Positions 7,272 to 15,532 of a stretch of DNA of 64,000 nt are shown piece by piece. Each line of letters starts with the position of its first letter. Within the stretch, counting starts at the first letter, position 1. This DNA is from Actinomadura violacea (GTDB lineage: Bacteria > Actinomycetota > Actinomycetes > Streptosporangiales > Streptosporangiaceae): positions 80,655 to 144,654 of the forward strand of contig NZ_JAGEPF010000029.1 in assembly GCF_017573465.1 (NCBI RefSeq), in the 5' to 3' direction. Under the pieces are notes generated by a model. The model saw only the letters and a program-made list of their open reading frames with translations, ran no database searches and had not been told where the DNA came from. The position numbers and the translations under genes were made by a program.

Positions 7272-8741
7272 ATGAGCACACCGGGAAGCGGATCGAAGAC
7301 CACTGCGGGCGAGGAGCACAGCGGCCCTTCCCATTCGGCCGCGACCGCCGCGCTCCTCGCGGGCGCCGCCGCGCTCGGCGGGTTCCTGTTCGGTTACGAC
7401 TCCTCGGTCATCAACGGGACGGTCGACGCCCTCAAGGACACCTTCCACCTGAGCGGCTTCGTCGTCGGCTTCGTGGTGTCGGCCGCGCTGCTCGGCTGCG
7501 CGGTGGGCGCCTGGTTCGCCGGGCCGATCGGCGACCGGATCGGCCGGGTCAAGGTGATGCTGGGCGCGTCCGCGCTGTTCGTCATCAGCTCGCTCGGCTC
7601 GGCGTTCGCCTTCAGCGCCGTCGACCTGACGGCGTGGCGGCTGGTCGGCGGCCTGGCGATCGGCGCCGCGTCCGTCATCGCGCCCGCCTACATCGCCGAG
7701 ATCGCGCCCGCCGAGCTGCGCGGCCGGCTCGGCTCACTCCAGCAGATGGCGATCGTCCTCGGCATCTTCGCCGCGCTGGTCGTCGACTACGTCATCGCGC
7801 AGGTCTCCAAGGGCGGCGCGACCGGGACGTTCCCGTGGGGCGGCGGCGCCTGGCGCTGGATGTTCGCCAGCGCGGCCGTGCCCGCGGTGTTCTGGGGCGT
7901 CATCGCCACGACGATCCCCGAGTCGCCCCGCTACCTGGTGAAGAAGCACCGGACGACCGACGCCAGGCGGGTGCTCGCCCGGGTCATGGGCCGCGCCGAC
8001 GTGGACGGCAAGATCGAGGACATCGGCCGGTCGATCGCCGAGGACCGCGCGGTGCACCTGCGGGACCTGCGCGGCTCCCGGCTCGGGCTGCTGCCGATCG
8101 TGTGGGTCGGCATCCTGCTGTCGGTCTTCCAGCAGTTCGTCGGCATCAACGTGATCTTCTACTACTCGTCCTCGCTGTGGCAGGCCGTCGGGTTCTCCGA
8201 GAGCAACGCGATGCTCACCTCCGTGATCAACTCGGTGGTCAACGTGGTGTTCACGCTCGTCGCGATCGCGCTCGTCGACCGGGTCGGGCGGCGCCCGCTG
8301 CTGCTCGGCGGCGCGGCCGGCATGGCGGTGTCGCTCGGCACGCTGACGGCATGCTTCTCGACCGCCCACGTGGTCGGCGGCAAGCCGGAGCTGAGCGGCG
8401 CCGCCGGGCCGATCGCGCTCGTCGCCGCCAACGTGTTCGTCGCCGCGTTCGCCGCCACCTGGGGCCCGGTCGTGTGGGTGATGCTCGGCGAGATGTTCAA
8501 CAACTTCATCCGGGCGTCGGCGCTGGCCGTCGCCGCCGCCGCGCAGTGGCTCGCCAACTGGGTGGTCACGACGACGTTCCCCGGCATCTCCGGCTTCTCG
8601 CTCAGCCTCGCCTACGGGCTGTACACCGCGTTCTCCGTGCTGGCGTTCATCTTCGTGATCCGGGCCGTCCCCGAGACGAAGGGACGCGAGCTGGAGGACA
8701 TGGACCGCCTCGAGCGGCCGAAGCGGGCGGCCCGCGCGTGA
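7272..8741 (+). CDS. MFS transporter, sugar-porter family
   Basis: This 489-residue transporter has twelve predicted membrane segments. Sugar-porter signatures are present: GGFLFGYDSSVINGT in TM1, GDRIGRVKVM between TM2 and TM3, RLVGGLAIGAASVIAPAYIAE in TM4-5, PESPRYLVKK after TM6, QQFVGINVIFYYSSSLW in TM7 and PETKGRELED at the end of TM12. These match proton-linked hexose/xylose/inositol symporters such as XylE, GalP and IolT. I chose the ATG at 7272; an upstream in-frame start at 7215 would add a charged, non-conserved extension. The substrate is not determined. It is not obviously tied to the cysteine dioxygenase 142 bases upstream. Confidence 0.93.
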   Translation: MSTPGSGSKTTAGEEHSGPSHSAATAALLAGAAALGGFLFGYDSSVINGTVDALKDTFHLSGFVVGFVVSAALLGCAVGAWFAGPIGDRIGRVKVMLGASALFVISSLGSAFAFSAVDLTAWRLVGGLAIGAASVIAPAYIAEIAPAELRGRLGSLQQMAIVLGIFAALVVDYVIAQVSKGGATGTFPWGGGAWRWMFASAAVPAVFWGVIATTIPESPRYLVKKHRTTDARRVLARVMGRADVDGKIEDIGRSIAEDRAVHLRDLRGSRLGLLPIVWVGILLSVFQQFVGINVIFYYSSSLWQAVGFSESNAMLTSVINSVVNVVFTLVAIALVDRVGRRPLLLGGAAGMAVSLGTLTACFSTAHVVGGKPELSGAAGPIALVAANVFVAAFAATWGPVVWVMLGEMFNNFIRASALAVAAAAQWLANWVVTTTFPGISGFSLSLAYGLYTAFSVLAFIFVIRAVPETKGRELEDMDRLERPKRAARA

Positions 8742-8791
8742 CCGCGGAAACCGCCCTGCTGTGGGCCGCGCCCGTCGGTTACCATGAGGCC

Positions 8792-8863
8792 ATGCAGGCC
8801 GTACCGCACGTGTTCCAGACGACGACGCCGGGTCGCCCCCGGCGCCACGGCCGCATGCACTGA
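8792..8863 (+). CDS. Putative threonine-codon leader peptide of thrS
   Basis: A 23-codon ORF, MQAVPHVFQTTTPGRPRRHG and three more residues, has three consecutive Thr codons (acg acg acg, 8819-8827). They abut a GC-rich stem (arms 8826-8832 and 8838-8844), and a much stronger stem (8875-8908) follows the stop codon. The next gene is threonyl-tRNA synthetase. This is the layout expected for ribosome-mediated attenuation in which stalling at Thr codons changes RNA folding. The ATG lacks a strong ribosome site and an alternative start lies 8 bases upstream in another frame. Translation is not shown. Confidence 0.5.
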   Translation: MQAVPHVFQTTTPGRPRRHGRMH

Positions 8864-8874
8864 CATCGCACGCT

Positions 8875-8908
8875 GTGAAGGCCCCGGGAGCGGTCCCGGG
8901 GCCTTCAC
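8875..8908 (+). terminator. Strong hairpin in the thrS leader, possible attenuator
   Basis: Perfect 15-base arms gtgaaggccccggga (8875-8889) and tcccggggccttcac (8894-8908) flank a gcgg loop. There is only a weak T stretch (ctttcc) afterwards, so it may act as a terminator-like attenuator or a translational block rather than a canonical U-tract terminator. It lies between the putative Thr leader ORF and thrS. Confidence 0.6.
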
Positions 8909-9044
8909 CGCTTTCCGGGGTCGCCGCGGGTCCCGCGCCGGACAGGACAGGAGCAGGACGATGGAACCGGATGCGTCCGGGGCCCACCCCGAGTCGATAG
9001 CATCGGAAACCGCTGATCCCAACCCACCATCCCGAGGAGTACCC

Positions 9045-11030
9045 GTGTCCACCGTGTCTGAGCTGCGCATCACCCTCGACGGGAGCGAGCGGGCGGTGCC
9101 GGCGGGCACCACCGCGGGGCAGGCACTGGACGCCGACGGCCGCACCGTGATCGCGGCGCGGGTCAACGGCGAGCTGCGCGACCTGGCCGGCGAGCTGCAC
9201 GACGGCGACGCGGTCGAGCCGGTCGAGATCGGGTCCGGTGACGGCCGGGCCATCATGCGGCACTCCGCCGCGCACGTCATGGCGCAGGCCGTGCAGGAGC
9301 TGTTCCCCGAGGCCAGGCTCGGCATCGGCCCGCCGGTCGACAACGGCTTCTACTACGACTTCGACGTCGCCGAGCCGTTCACCCCCGACGACCTCAAGCG
9401 CATCGAGAAGCGGATGCGCGAGATCGTCAAGCAGGGCCAGCGGTTCTCCCGCCGCCCCGTCTCCGACGACGACGCCCGCGCCGAGCTGGCCGCCGAGCCC
9501 TACAAGCTGGAGCTCATCGGCCTCAAGGGCGCCGGCCCGGTCGAGGACGCGGCGGACGGCGCGGACGTCGAGGTGGGCGGCGCCGAGCTGACCATCTACG
9601 ACAACCTCGACGCCAAGTCCGGCGAGCTGCGCTGGAAGGACCTGTGCCGCGGCCCGCACCTGCCGTCGACCCGCGTCATCCCCGCGTTCAAGCTGATGCG
9701 CTCGGGCGGCGCGTACTGGCGCGGCAGCGAGAAGAACCCGCAGCTGCAGCGGATCTACGGCACCGCCTGGGAGTCCCGCGAGAAGCAGGACGAGTACCTG
9801 AAGTTCCTGGAGGAGGCCGAGAAGCGCGACCACCGCAGGCTCGGCGCCGAACTCGACCTGTTCTCCTTCCCGCCGGAGCTCGGCAGCGGGCTGCCCGTCT
9901 TCCATCCCAAGGGCGGAATCATCCGCAAGGAGATGGAGGACTACATGCGGCGGCGGCAGCTGGAGGCGGGCTACGAGTTCGTCAACACCCCGCACATCAC
10001 CAAGTCGTCGCTGTTCGAGATCTCCGGTCACCTGCCGTACTACGGCGACGACATGTTCCCGCCGTTCGAGGTGGACGAGGTCGAGTACCGCGTCAAGCCG
10101 ATGAACTGCCCGATGCACAACCTGATCTTCCGCGCGCGCGGGCGGTCCTACCGCGAGCTGCCGCTGCGGATGTGCGAGTTCGGGTCGGTGTACCGGTACG
10201 AGAAGTCCGGCGTCGTGCACGGCCTCACCCGCGTGCGCGGCATGACCCAGGACGACTCGCACATCTACACCACCAAGGAGCAGATGGGCGACGAGATCAA
10301 GTCGCTGCTGTCCTTCGTGCTGAGCGTGCTGCGCGACTTCGGCCTCGCGGAGTTCTACCTGGAGCTGTCCACCCGGGACGAGTCCGACAAGTTCATCGGC
10401 GACGAGGCCGACTGGGCGGAGGCGACCGAGGCGCTGCGGCAGGCCGCCGAGGACTCCGGGCTCGACCTCGTGGACGACCCGGGCGGCGCCGCGTTCTACG
10501 GCCCGAAGATCTCCGTGCAGGCCAAGGACGCGATCGGCCGGACCTGGCAGCTGTCGACCATCCAGCTCGACTTCAACCAGCCCAAGCGGTTCGGCCTGGA
10601 GTACCAGGCGGCCGACGGCACCCGGCAGACCCCGGCGATGATCCACCGGGCCCTGTTCGGATCGGTCGAGCGGTTCATGGGCGTGCTGATCGAGCACTAC
10701 GCGGGCGCCATGCCGCCGTGGCTGTCGCCGGTGCAGGCGGTCGGCATCCCGATCGGCGACGCGCACGTCCCGCACCTGGAGAAGGTCGCCGCGCGGCTGC
10801 GCGAGCGCGGGATCCGGGTGGAGGTCGACTCCTCCTCCGACCGGATGCAGAAGAAGATCCGCAACGCGCAGAAGCAGAAGATCCCCTACATGCTGCTCGC
10901 GGGCGACGACGACGTCGCCAAGGACGCGGTGTCGTTCCGATACCGCAACGGCGAGCAGAAGAACGGCGTGCCGATCGACGAGGCCGTCGAGGAGATCGTC
11001 AAGGCCGTGGAGGCCCGCGTCCAGATCTGA
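9045..11030 (+). CDS. thrS: Threonine--tRNA ligase
   Basis: This class II synthetase charges tRNA-Thr. With the GTG start at 9045 (ribosome site gaggag) it has 661 residues, normal for the family. Domains in order are TGS (ELRITLDGSERAVPAG onward), the editing/SAD domain (HSAAHVMAQAVQELFP, and FYYDFDV), and the catalytic core with motif 2 (MNCPMHNLIFRARGRSYRELPLR, given in part, including the zinc Cys). Motif 3 (TPAMIHRALFGSVERFMGVL) and the anticodon-binding domain follow. The frame is open back to 8784 but that region is the structured leader. In mycobacteria thrS neighbours the HIT/pgsA/pimA locus; here several genes intervene. Confidence 0.97.
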   Translation: MSTVSELRITLDGSERAVPAGTTAGQALDADGRTVIAARVNGELRDLAGELHDGDAVEPVEIGSGDGRAIMRHSAAHVMAQAVQELFPEARLGIGPPVDNGFYYDFDVAEPFTPDDLKRIEKRMREIVKQGQRFSRRPVSDDDARAELAAEPYKLELIGLKGAGPVEDAADGADVEVGGAELTIYDNLDAKSGELRWKDLCRGPHLPSTRVIPAFKLMRSGGAYWRGSEKNPQLQRIYGTAWESREKQDEYLKFLEEAEKRDHRRLGAELDLFSFPPELGSGLPVFHPKGGIIRKEMEDYMRRRQLEAGYEFVNTPHITKSSLFEISGHLPYYGDDMFPPFEVDEVEYRVKPMNCPMHNLIFRARGRSYRELPLRMCEFGSVYRYEKSGVVHGLTRVRGMTQDDSHIYTTKEQMGDEIKSLLSFVLSVLRDFGLAEFYLELSTRDESDKFIGDEADWAEATEALRQAAEDSGLDLVDDPGGAAFYGPKISVQAKDAIGRTWQLSTIQLDFNQPKRFGLEYQAADGTRQTPAMIHRALFGSVERFMGVLIEHYAGAMPPWLSPVQAVGIPIGDAHVPHLEKVAARLRERGIRVEVDSSSDRMQKKIRNAQKQKIPYMLLAGDDDVAKDAVSFRYRNGEQKNGVPIDEAVEEIVKAVEARVQI

Positions 11031-11043
11031 CGCCGGGCCGCCC

Positions 11044-11074
11044 GGGCCGCGCCCGCCCCGTGCGGGCGCGGCCC
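11044..11074. terminator. Bidirectional hairpin terminator between thrS and the secreted repeat protein gene
   Basis: Arms gggccgcgcccgc (11044-11056) and gcgggcgcggccc (11062-11074) are perfectly complementary with a five-base loop. It lies between convergent genes and so can serve both. A nearly identical hairpin occurs at 12261-12291 after the upstream paralog. Confidence 0.7.
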
Positions 11075-11081
11075 GCGCCGG

Positions 11082-12242
11082 TCATCCCGTCGAGAGGACG
11101 AGCGGCGCGTTGTCCCGCGCGCCCACCGCCCACACCGTCCCCGTGCCGGGGACGCACGCCAGCGCGGTGACGGACGCCCCGGAGCCGGACACGGCCGCCT
11201 CCCGGTGCCAGGCGCCGTCGGTGTAGTGCAGCAGGTCGGACGTGCCCGTGAGCGCTCCGGCGTTCACGGTCGCCCAGAGGCCGCCCGCTCCGTCGTCGGT
11301 GAGCGCGTCGCCGAAGCGTGCACCGTCCGGTGCCGGCGCCTCCTGCCAGGCGGTCCCGTCCCAGTGGTAGGAGCGGTCCGCGCGCTGCCCGCCCGCGGTG
11401 GTGTACCCGGTCGCCCAGACGTCGTCGGGACCGAGCGGGAGGACGCTCAGGAGCCTGCCCTGCATGCCCGCCGGCTGCGGGGGCGTCGCCGTGCGCCAGG
11501 ACGAGCCGTCGTAGCGGGCCGCGTAAGGGGCGCCGTCCGCGTCGGTGCCGACGGCCCAGACGTCGTCCGGCGTGCGCTCCCTGAGGCCGCTGATCGACGC
11601 CGGGAGGGAGTAGGGGGCCCAGGTGCCTTTCCACCGGTACACCGGAGAGCCGTTGACCTGGGAGTTCGCGGTTCCCGCGAGCCATGCGCCCTGCTCGTCG
11701 GCGTCCAGGGCGGCGATGTGGGAGAGGCCCGCAGGCGCCTGCAGTTCGGTGGACGCGGTGCCGGTGAGGTGGGCGACGTAGGCGGCGCCGTCCCCGCAGC
11801 ACTCGATGTACCGCGTGCCCGTCGCCCACAGGTCGTCCAGTGAGACGGCGTCCAGGTGGAGGATCTGGCCGAGGTCCGGCATCCCCGGCGTGCCGAGCCA
11901 GGACCACGCGGTTCCGTCCCACCGCTGCAGGGTCGGGTTGAAGAGGGCCGGCGGGGGGCACCTGAGGCCCCAGCACCAGCGGTCGTTGGGCCGCTTGAAC
12001 TGGTAGCCGCCGGCGAGGACGGCACCGGGCGCCGCCGCGGCGACGGCGAGGAGCGCGCTGGAGCCGATGGTCGGTGGCGCGGGTCGCGCCGTCCATTCGG
12101 TGGCGGCCCTCGCCGCGGGCGCCGGCGCGGTGACGAGCGCGGCGGTCACGAGGGCGGTGGTGGTGAGGGCGGTGGTGGTGAGAGCGGTGGCCGCCAGGCC
12201 GAGCCGCCGGGTGATGCCGGTCCTGTTCAGACTCCTTCGCAC
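11082..12242 (-). CDS. Secreted repeat (beta-propeller-like) protein, paralog A
   Basis: The product has 386 residues from a GTG at 12242 with a good ribosome site (gaggaggga). A long signal peptide (basic MRRSLNRTG, then a Thr/Ala-rich core containing TALTT repeats, ending APAARA) directs export. The mature part has recurring blades of the form DDLWATG, DDVWAVG, DDVWATG and GGLWATV, each followed by a YHWDGTAW-like strand, suggesting a kelch- or WD-like beta-propeller. No catalytic motif was recognised. Two cysteines are close together (YIECCGD). It is a tandem paralog of the gene at 12299-13471. Function unknown; ligand binding at the cell surface is inference. Confidence 0.8.
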   Translation of the reverse strand: MRRSLNRTGITRRLGLAATALTTTALTTTALVTAALVTAPAPAARAATEWTARPAPPTIGSSALLAVAAAAPGAVLAGGYQFKRPNDRWCWGLRCPPPALFNPTLQRWDGTAWSWLGTPGMPDLGQILHLDAVSLDDLWATGTRYIECCGDGAAYVAHLTGTASTELQAPAGLSHIAALDADEQGAWLAGTANSQVNGSPVYRWKGTWAPYSLPASISGLRERTPDDVWAVGTDADGAPYAARYDGSSWRTATPPQPAGMQGRLLSVLPLGPDDVWATGYTTAGGQRADRSYHWDGTAWQEAPAPDGARFGDALTDDGAGGLWATVNAGALTGTSDLLHYTDGAWHREAAVSGSGASVTALACVPGTGTVWAVGARDNAPLVLSTG

Positions 12243-12260
12243 GGGTCCCTCCTCGCTGAG

Positions 12261-12291
12261 GGGCCGCGCCCGCCCCGCACGGGCGCGGCCC
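12261..12291. terminator. Hairpin between the two paralogous secreted-protein genes
   Basis: Arms gggccgcgcccg (12261-12272) and cgggcgcggccc (12280-12291) enclose ccccgca. On the minus strand it follows the stop of the paralog at 12299-13471 and precedes the ribosome site of the next paralog. It differs from the hairpin at 11044-11074 at only two loop-proximal positions, so it was probably duplicated with the gene. Confidence 0.65.
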
Positions 12292-12298
12292 GGTCCGG

Positions 12299-13471
12299 TC
12301 AGTCCCTGGAGACGACGATCGGCTTGCCGGCCTTCTTGCCCACGGCCATCAGCGCCCCGCCGGGGACGCGGGCGACACCGGAGTACTGGACCTCCGCGTC
12401 CCCGATGGTCGTCTCGACCTTCCACGCGCCGCCGGAGTAGTGCAGCAGCTTGGCGTCCGGGCGGTTCACGACCGCCCAGACGCCGCCCGCCCCGTCCGCG
12501 GCGAGGCCGTCGGGGGAGTAGCCGGTCATGCTCCGGCCGGCGCTGCTGAGCAGGCGGTAGCCGCCGCCCAGCGGCGCGTCGGCGGGCAGCGCGTCCTCCC
12601 GCCACGACGACCCGTCCCAGTGGTACGAGCGGTACGACGGGGTCGTGCCGTTCATGACGTAGCCGGTCGCCCACACGTCGCCGGCCGCCAGCGGGAGGAC
12701 GGCGACGAGCCTGCCCGGCTGCCCCTGCATCTGCGGGGGAGTCATGTCGTGCCACGCCGAGCCGTCGTAGCGGGCGGCGTACCCGCCCTGGCCCTTCGCG
12801 CCCACGGCCCACACGTCGTCGGCCGTGCGCTGCCCGACGGCCTGGATCGTCGCGTCCGGGGCCTGCGGCGTCCACGTCCCGTCCGCCCACCGGTAGACCG
12901 ACGGGCCGGCCTGCTGCTTCGGCGCTCCCGCGATCCACACGCCCGCCGGGCCGGCGTCGAGGGAGTCGACGTGCTCCAGCGCGGCGGGCGCGGCGACCTC
13001 CTGCCAGCCCTGCGCGGCCGAGTGCGCGATGTACGGCGTGCCGATGCCCTTGCCGTCGGCGTTGTCGCGGGTCCCCGCGGCCCACACGTCGGACGGCGAC
13101 GCCGCGTCCACGAACTGGATCCGGCCGTGACCGGACAGGCCGGGCGTGCCGACCCAGGACCAGCCGCTCCCGTTCCAGTGCTGCAGCGTGGGGTTCTCGT
13201 GGACGACCGGCGTGCACGGGCCCCCGATCTCCCCGCACCACGACGACGACTGCTCGGTGTACCACTGGTAGCCGCCGACCCACACGTCTCCCGGGCCGGT
13301 GCCCGACACGGCGTAGAGGTTGCTCACGAACAGGGTGAACGGGGTGGGATCGACCGTCCAGCCGGCGTCGGCGCGGGCGGGCGCCGCGGCGGTGGCGAGC
13401 GCGGCCGCCGTCGCGGCGGCGGCGAGTCCGGCCGGCAGGGCGCGGAACGGTCTGCGTCTGGAGATCGTCAC
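12299..13471 (-). CDS. Secreted repeat (beta-propeller-like) protein, paralog B
   Basis: The product has about 390 residues from the GTG at 13471. A signal peptide (TISRRRPFRALPAG, Ala-rich core, PARADA cleavage region) leads to a mature domain with the same blade pattern as its neighbour: GDVWVGGYQWY, SDVWAAGTRD, DDVWAVGAKG, GDVWATGYVM, GGVWAVVNRP, plus aligned WNGSGWSWVGTPG and YHWDGSSWRE segments. The start has no clear Shine-Dalgarno sequence; an AT-rich catatt lies about ten bases upstream, so a leaderless transcript is possible. It is divergent from a TetR gene that may regulate it. No enzymatic residues were identified. Confidence 0.8.
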   Translation of the reverse strand: MTISRRRPFRALPAGLAAAATAAALATAAAPARADAGWTVDPTPFTLFVSNLYAVSGTGPGDVWVGGYQWYTEQSSSWCGEIGGPCTPVVHENPTLQHWNGSGWSWVGTPGLSGHGRIQFVDAASPSDVWAAGTRDNADGKGIGTPYIAHSAAQGWQEVAAPAALEHVDSLDAGPAGVWIAGAPKQQAGPSVYRWADGTWTPQAPDATIQAVGQRTADDVWAVGAKGQGGYAARYDGSAWHDMTPPQMQGQPGRLVAVLPLAAGDVWATGYVMNGTTPSYRSYHWDGSSWREDALPADAPLGGGYRLLSSAGRSMTGYSPDGLAADGAGGVWAVVNRPDAKLLHYSGGAWKVETTIGDAEVQYSGVARVPGGALMAVGKKAGKPIVVSRD

Positions 13472-13568
13472 AGGACGCAAATATGCGGCAGGGACCCCCG
13501 GGCTCTCTTGTCCGGAGCGTGACAAGTTCTCCGTGCGGGGCGTGATCGGCTCTGGGCACAATCGCGGA

Positions 13569-14147
13569 ATGTGTCCACGCAACGATCCCCGCGACGGTCC
13601 GCGCGAGCGGATGCTCGACGCCACGTCCGCGATCGTGGAGGCCGGGGACTGGGGCGCCCTGCGGCTCGCCCGCGTCGCGCGGGCGGCCGGGGTCAGCCGG
13701 CAGACCGCCTACAACGAGTTCGGGTCGAAGGTCGGGCTCGGCCGGGCGCTCGTCGAGCGGGAGGTCGACGCGTTCCTCGGCGGCGTCCAGGAGCGGATGG
13801 AGCGGCACGCCGACGACGTCCCGGAGGCGGTGCGCGCGGCCGTGCTGTTCGCGCTCGACGAGGCGGAGCGGCGGCCGCTGCTGAAGGGCATCTTCGGCGC
13901 CGGGCGGTCCCGCGACGACGAGCTGATCGCGCTGGCCACCCGCGGCCGCGACCCGATGATCGCCCGCGTCGTCGCGGCGTTCCGCGGCTACGCCGACACG
14001 ACCTGGCCGGCCGTCCCCGCCGACGTCAAGGACCTGCTGGTCGAGACCCTGATGCGGGTCACCGTCAGCCACGCCGTCGCGCCGCTGCACGCGCCCGCCG
14101 AGGTGGCGCGGAACCTGGCGGAGCTGACCCGGCGGCTGCTGCCGTGA
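13569..14147 (+). CDS. TetR/AcrR-family transcriptional regulator
   Basis: The product has 192 residues from the ATG at 13569. The helix-turn-helix covers roughly residues 12-60 (RERMLDATSAIVEAG, LARVARAAGVSRQTAYNEFGSKVGLG), where the TAYNEFGSK recognition-helix end is typical of this family. The C-terminal domain (ATTWPAVPADVKDLLVETL-like helices) is of the kind found in actinobacterial TetR proteins of unknown ligand. The gene is divergent from the tandem secreted propeller genes, across a 97-base gap in which I found no clear palindrome. Control of the secreted proteins is plausible but unproven. Confidence 0.88.
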   Translation: MCPRNDPRDGPRERMLDATSAIVEAGDWGALRLARVARAAGVSRQTAYNEFGSKVGLGRALVEREVDAFLGGVQERMERHADDVPEAVRAAVLFALDEAERRPLLKGIFGAGRSRDDELIALATRGRDPMIARVVAAFRGYADTTWPAVPADVKDLLVETLMRVTVSHAVAPLHAPAEVARNLAELTRRLLP

Positions 14148-14241
14148 GCGCGCCGGCCGGACGTCCCGCGGGCGGGCGTGGGAGATCCGCGGAGTTGGTA
14201 GCCTCGACGCTCACGTGCCACGGACCGGGGAGACGAGCGAG

Positions 14242-14844
14242 ATGAAGCCCACGAGGCCGCGGCGGCGGGGGCCGCGGCGGACGCGCTCGGTCTGGGGCCG
14301 GATCGCCGGCTACGGCGGCGCCGCGCTCCTGGTGGCCGCCGCCGTCGTGGTGCTGCTGGTCCCGCTGCTCGACAAGCACAAGGGCGGTTCCGGCGCCGCG
14401 GGCGCGGAGGGCCCCGGCGCGTCGCCCACGGCCGGGCAGGGCACCGTTCCCGGCGCGACCGGGCAGCCGGTGACCCCGTCCAACCCCGTCCCGCAGACCG
14501 GCGGCGCCACGCCCTACCCGTCCGGCGGCCAGGGCGGCGGCGGCATGCAGATCCCCGACCAGAACGGCGCCGGCGGCACCGGCTGGTGCCCCCAAGGGAC
14601 GGCGTTCTACCGCGCCGCGGGCGGGAGCGTCGACGTCACGATCACCGTGTCGTCCAGCGGCGCGATCCGCGCCGAGCTGTCGATCAAGGGGCACGCCCCG
14701 CAGGCGCAGCAGACCACCGTGTCGGGCGGCAGGCCGCACACGTTCCGGTTCAAGAAGGTCCCCGCGCGGCTCGTGCAGCGGGTGAAGGTGACGACCGTGT
14801 CGGTCGGCGTCGCCATGCAGAACTGCTACGCGCGTCCCGCCTGA
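14242..14844 (+). CDS. Membrane-anchored protein of unknown function
   Basis: The product has 200 residues. A strongly basic N-terminus (KPTRPRRRGPRRTR) precedes a single hydrophobic segment at about 22-43. Next comes a Gly/Pro/Thr-rich linker to about residue 110 and a C-terminal domain beginning GWCPQGTAFYRAAGGSVDVTITVSS. That domain has two cysteines (GWCPQ near its start, MQNCYA at the very end) that could form a disulfide, and a beta-rich pattern. Topology predicts the C-terminal domain outside the cell. No family recognised. Its last 19 bases overlap the end of the convergent Asp23 gene. Confidence 0.75.
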   Translation: MKPTRPRRRGPRRTRSVWGRIAGYGGAALLVAAAVVVLLVPLLDKHKGGSGAAGAEGPGASPTAGQGTVPGATGQPVTPSNPVPQTGGATPYPSGGQGGGGMQIPDQNGAGGTGWCPQGTAFYRAAGGSVDVTITVSSSGAIRAELSIKGHAPQAQQTTVSGGRPHTFRFKKVPARLVQRVKVTTVSVGVAMQNCYARPA

Positions 14845-15365
14845 GGCCGGACGTCCTCCACCGCCACGTTGACCGCGGCGACCCGCGCGCCGAGCATCAG
14901 CCCGCTCATCCGCGCGACGCCGGCCTGCACCGCCGCCGCCACGTCCATGATCGCGTGCCCGTACTCGACGGCGATGCCGACGTCGACCGTCACCGCGTCG
15001 CCGGCGGACCGGACCCGCACCCCCGAGCCGAGCGCGGCGACCCCGCCGACCTCCAGCGCGGCGAGCGCGGCGACCTTCTCGGCCACCTCGTCGCCGACCG
15101 TGATCCGCCCCTCCACGTGCGGCGCCGCGCCGGCCGGCGGCGCCGGAGCGGCTCCCGGCGAGGCGGTGCCGTGCGACGCGATGTCGTGCGGGGCCGCGGC
15201 GGACGGGGATGCGGCGGACGGGGCAGCGGCGGGCGGTGCGGGCAGCGGCGCGCCCTGCGGCGGCACCGGGCCCGGCAGACCGGGCGCCCCGGGGAAGAAC
15301 GGCGACCCCGCCCCCGGGCGCGGTTCGGCGCCGTCCCCGGCGCGGCCCTTGTCGAGCTCGGTCAT
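14826..15365 (-). CDS. Asp23/Gls24 family envelope stress response protein
   Basis: The product has 179 residues. The first ~80 are low-complexity Ala/Pro/Gly. The C-terminal Asp23/Gls24 domain starts at HVEGRITVGDEVAEKVAALAAL and continues GVAALGSGVRVRS and GIAVEYGHAIMDVAAAVQAGV to VNVAVEDVRP. Family members are membrane-associated proteins linked to envelope stress in Gram-positive bacteria. The ATG at 15365 has a gggagcg ribosome site; the frame is open further upstream but without support. It overlaps the 3' end of the convergent membrane-protein gene by 19 bases. Confidence 0.88.
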   Translation of the reverse strand: MTELDKGRAGDGAEPRPGAGSPFFPGAPGLPGPVPPQGAPLPAPPAAAPSAASPSAAAPHDIASHGTASPGAAPAPPAGAAPHVEGRITVGDEVAEKVAALAALEVGGVAALGSGVRVRSAGDAVTVDVGIAVEYGHAIMDVAAAVQAGVARMSGLMLGARVAAVNVAVEDVRPQAGRA

Positions 15366-15532
15366 GATCGCTCCCACTGTCGGCTGGACGACCCATGGTG
15401 GCGGAGAGACCGGTGATCCGTCACGCCGCCCCGCGCGGGTGCGTCCGCCCGCGCGGGGCATCCCGGGTACGTGCCGGCGCGCGCGTCTCTCTATGCTGCT
15501 GGTCAGGCCGTGAACAAAAGGAGACCGCCGCC

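Noticed and set aside
8784..9044. N-terminal extension of ThrRS starting at 8784
   Set aside because: The frame is open, but the region contains the leader ORF and strong hairpins. The added sequence is unlike any ThrRS, and GTG 9045 has a good ribosome site and normal protein length.
7734..10775. Minus-strand open frame of about 1,000 codons opposite the MFS transporter and thrS
   Set aside because: Antisense to clear genes with intact motifs; composition and absence of domains mark it as a high-GC artefact.
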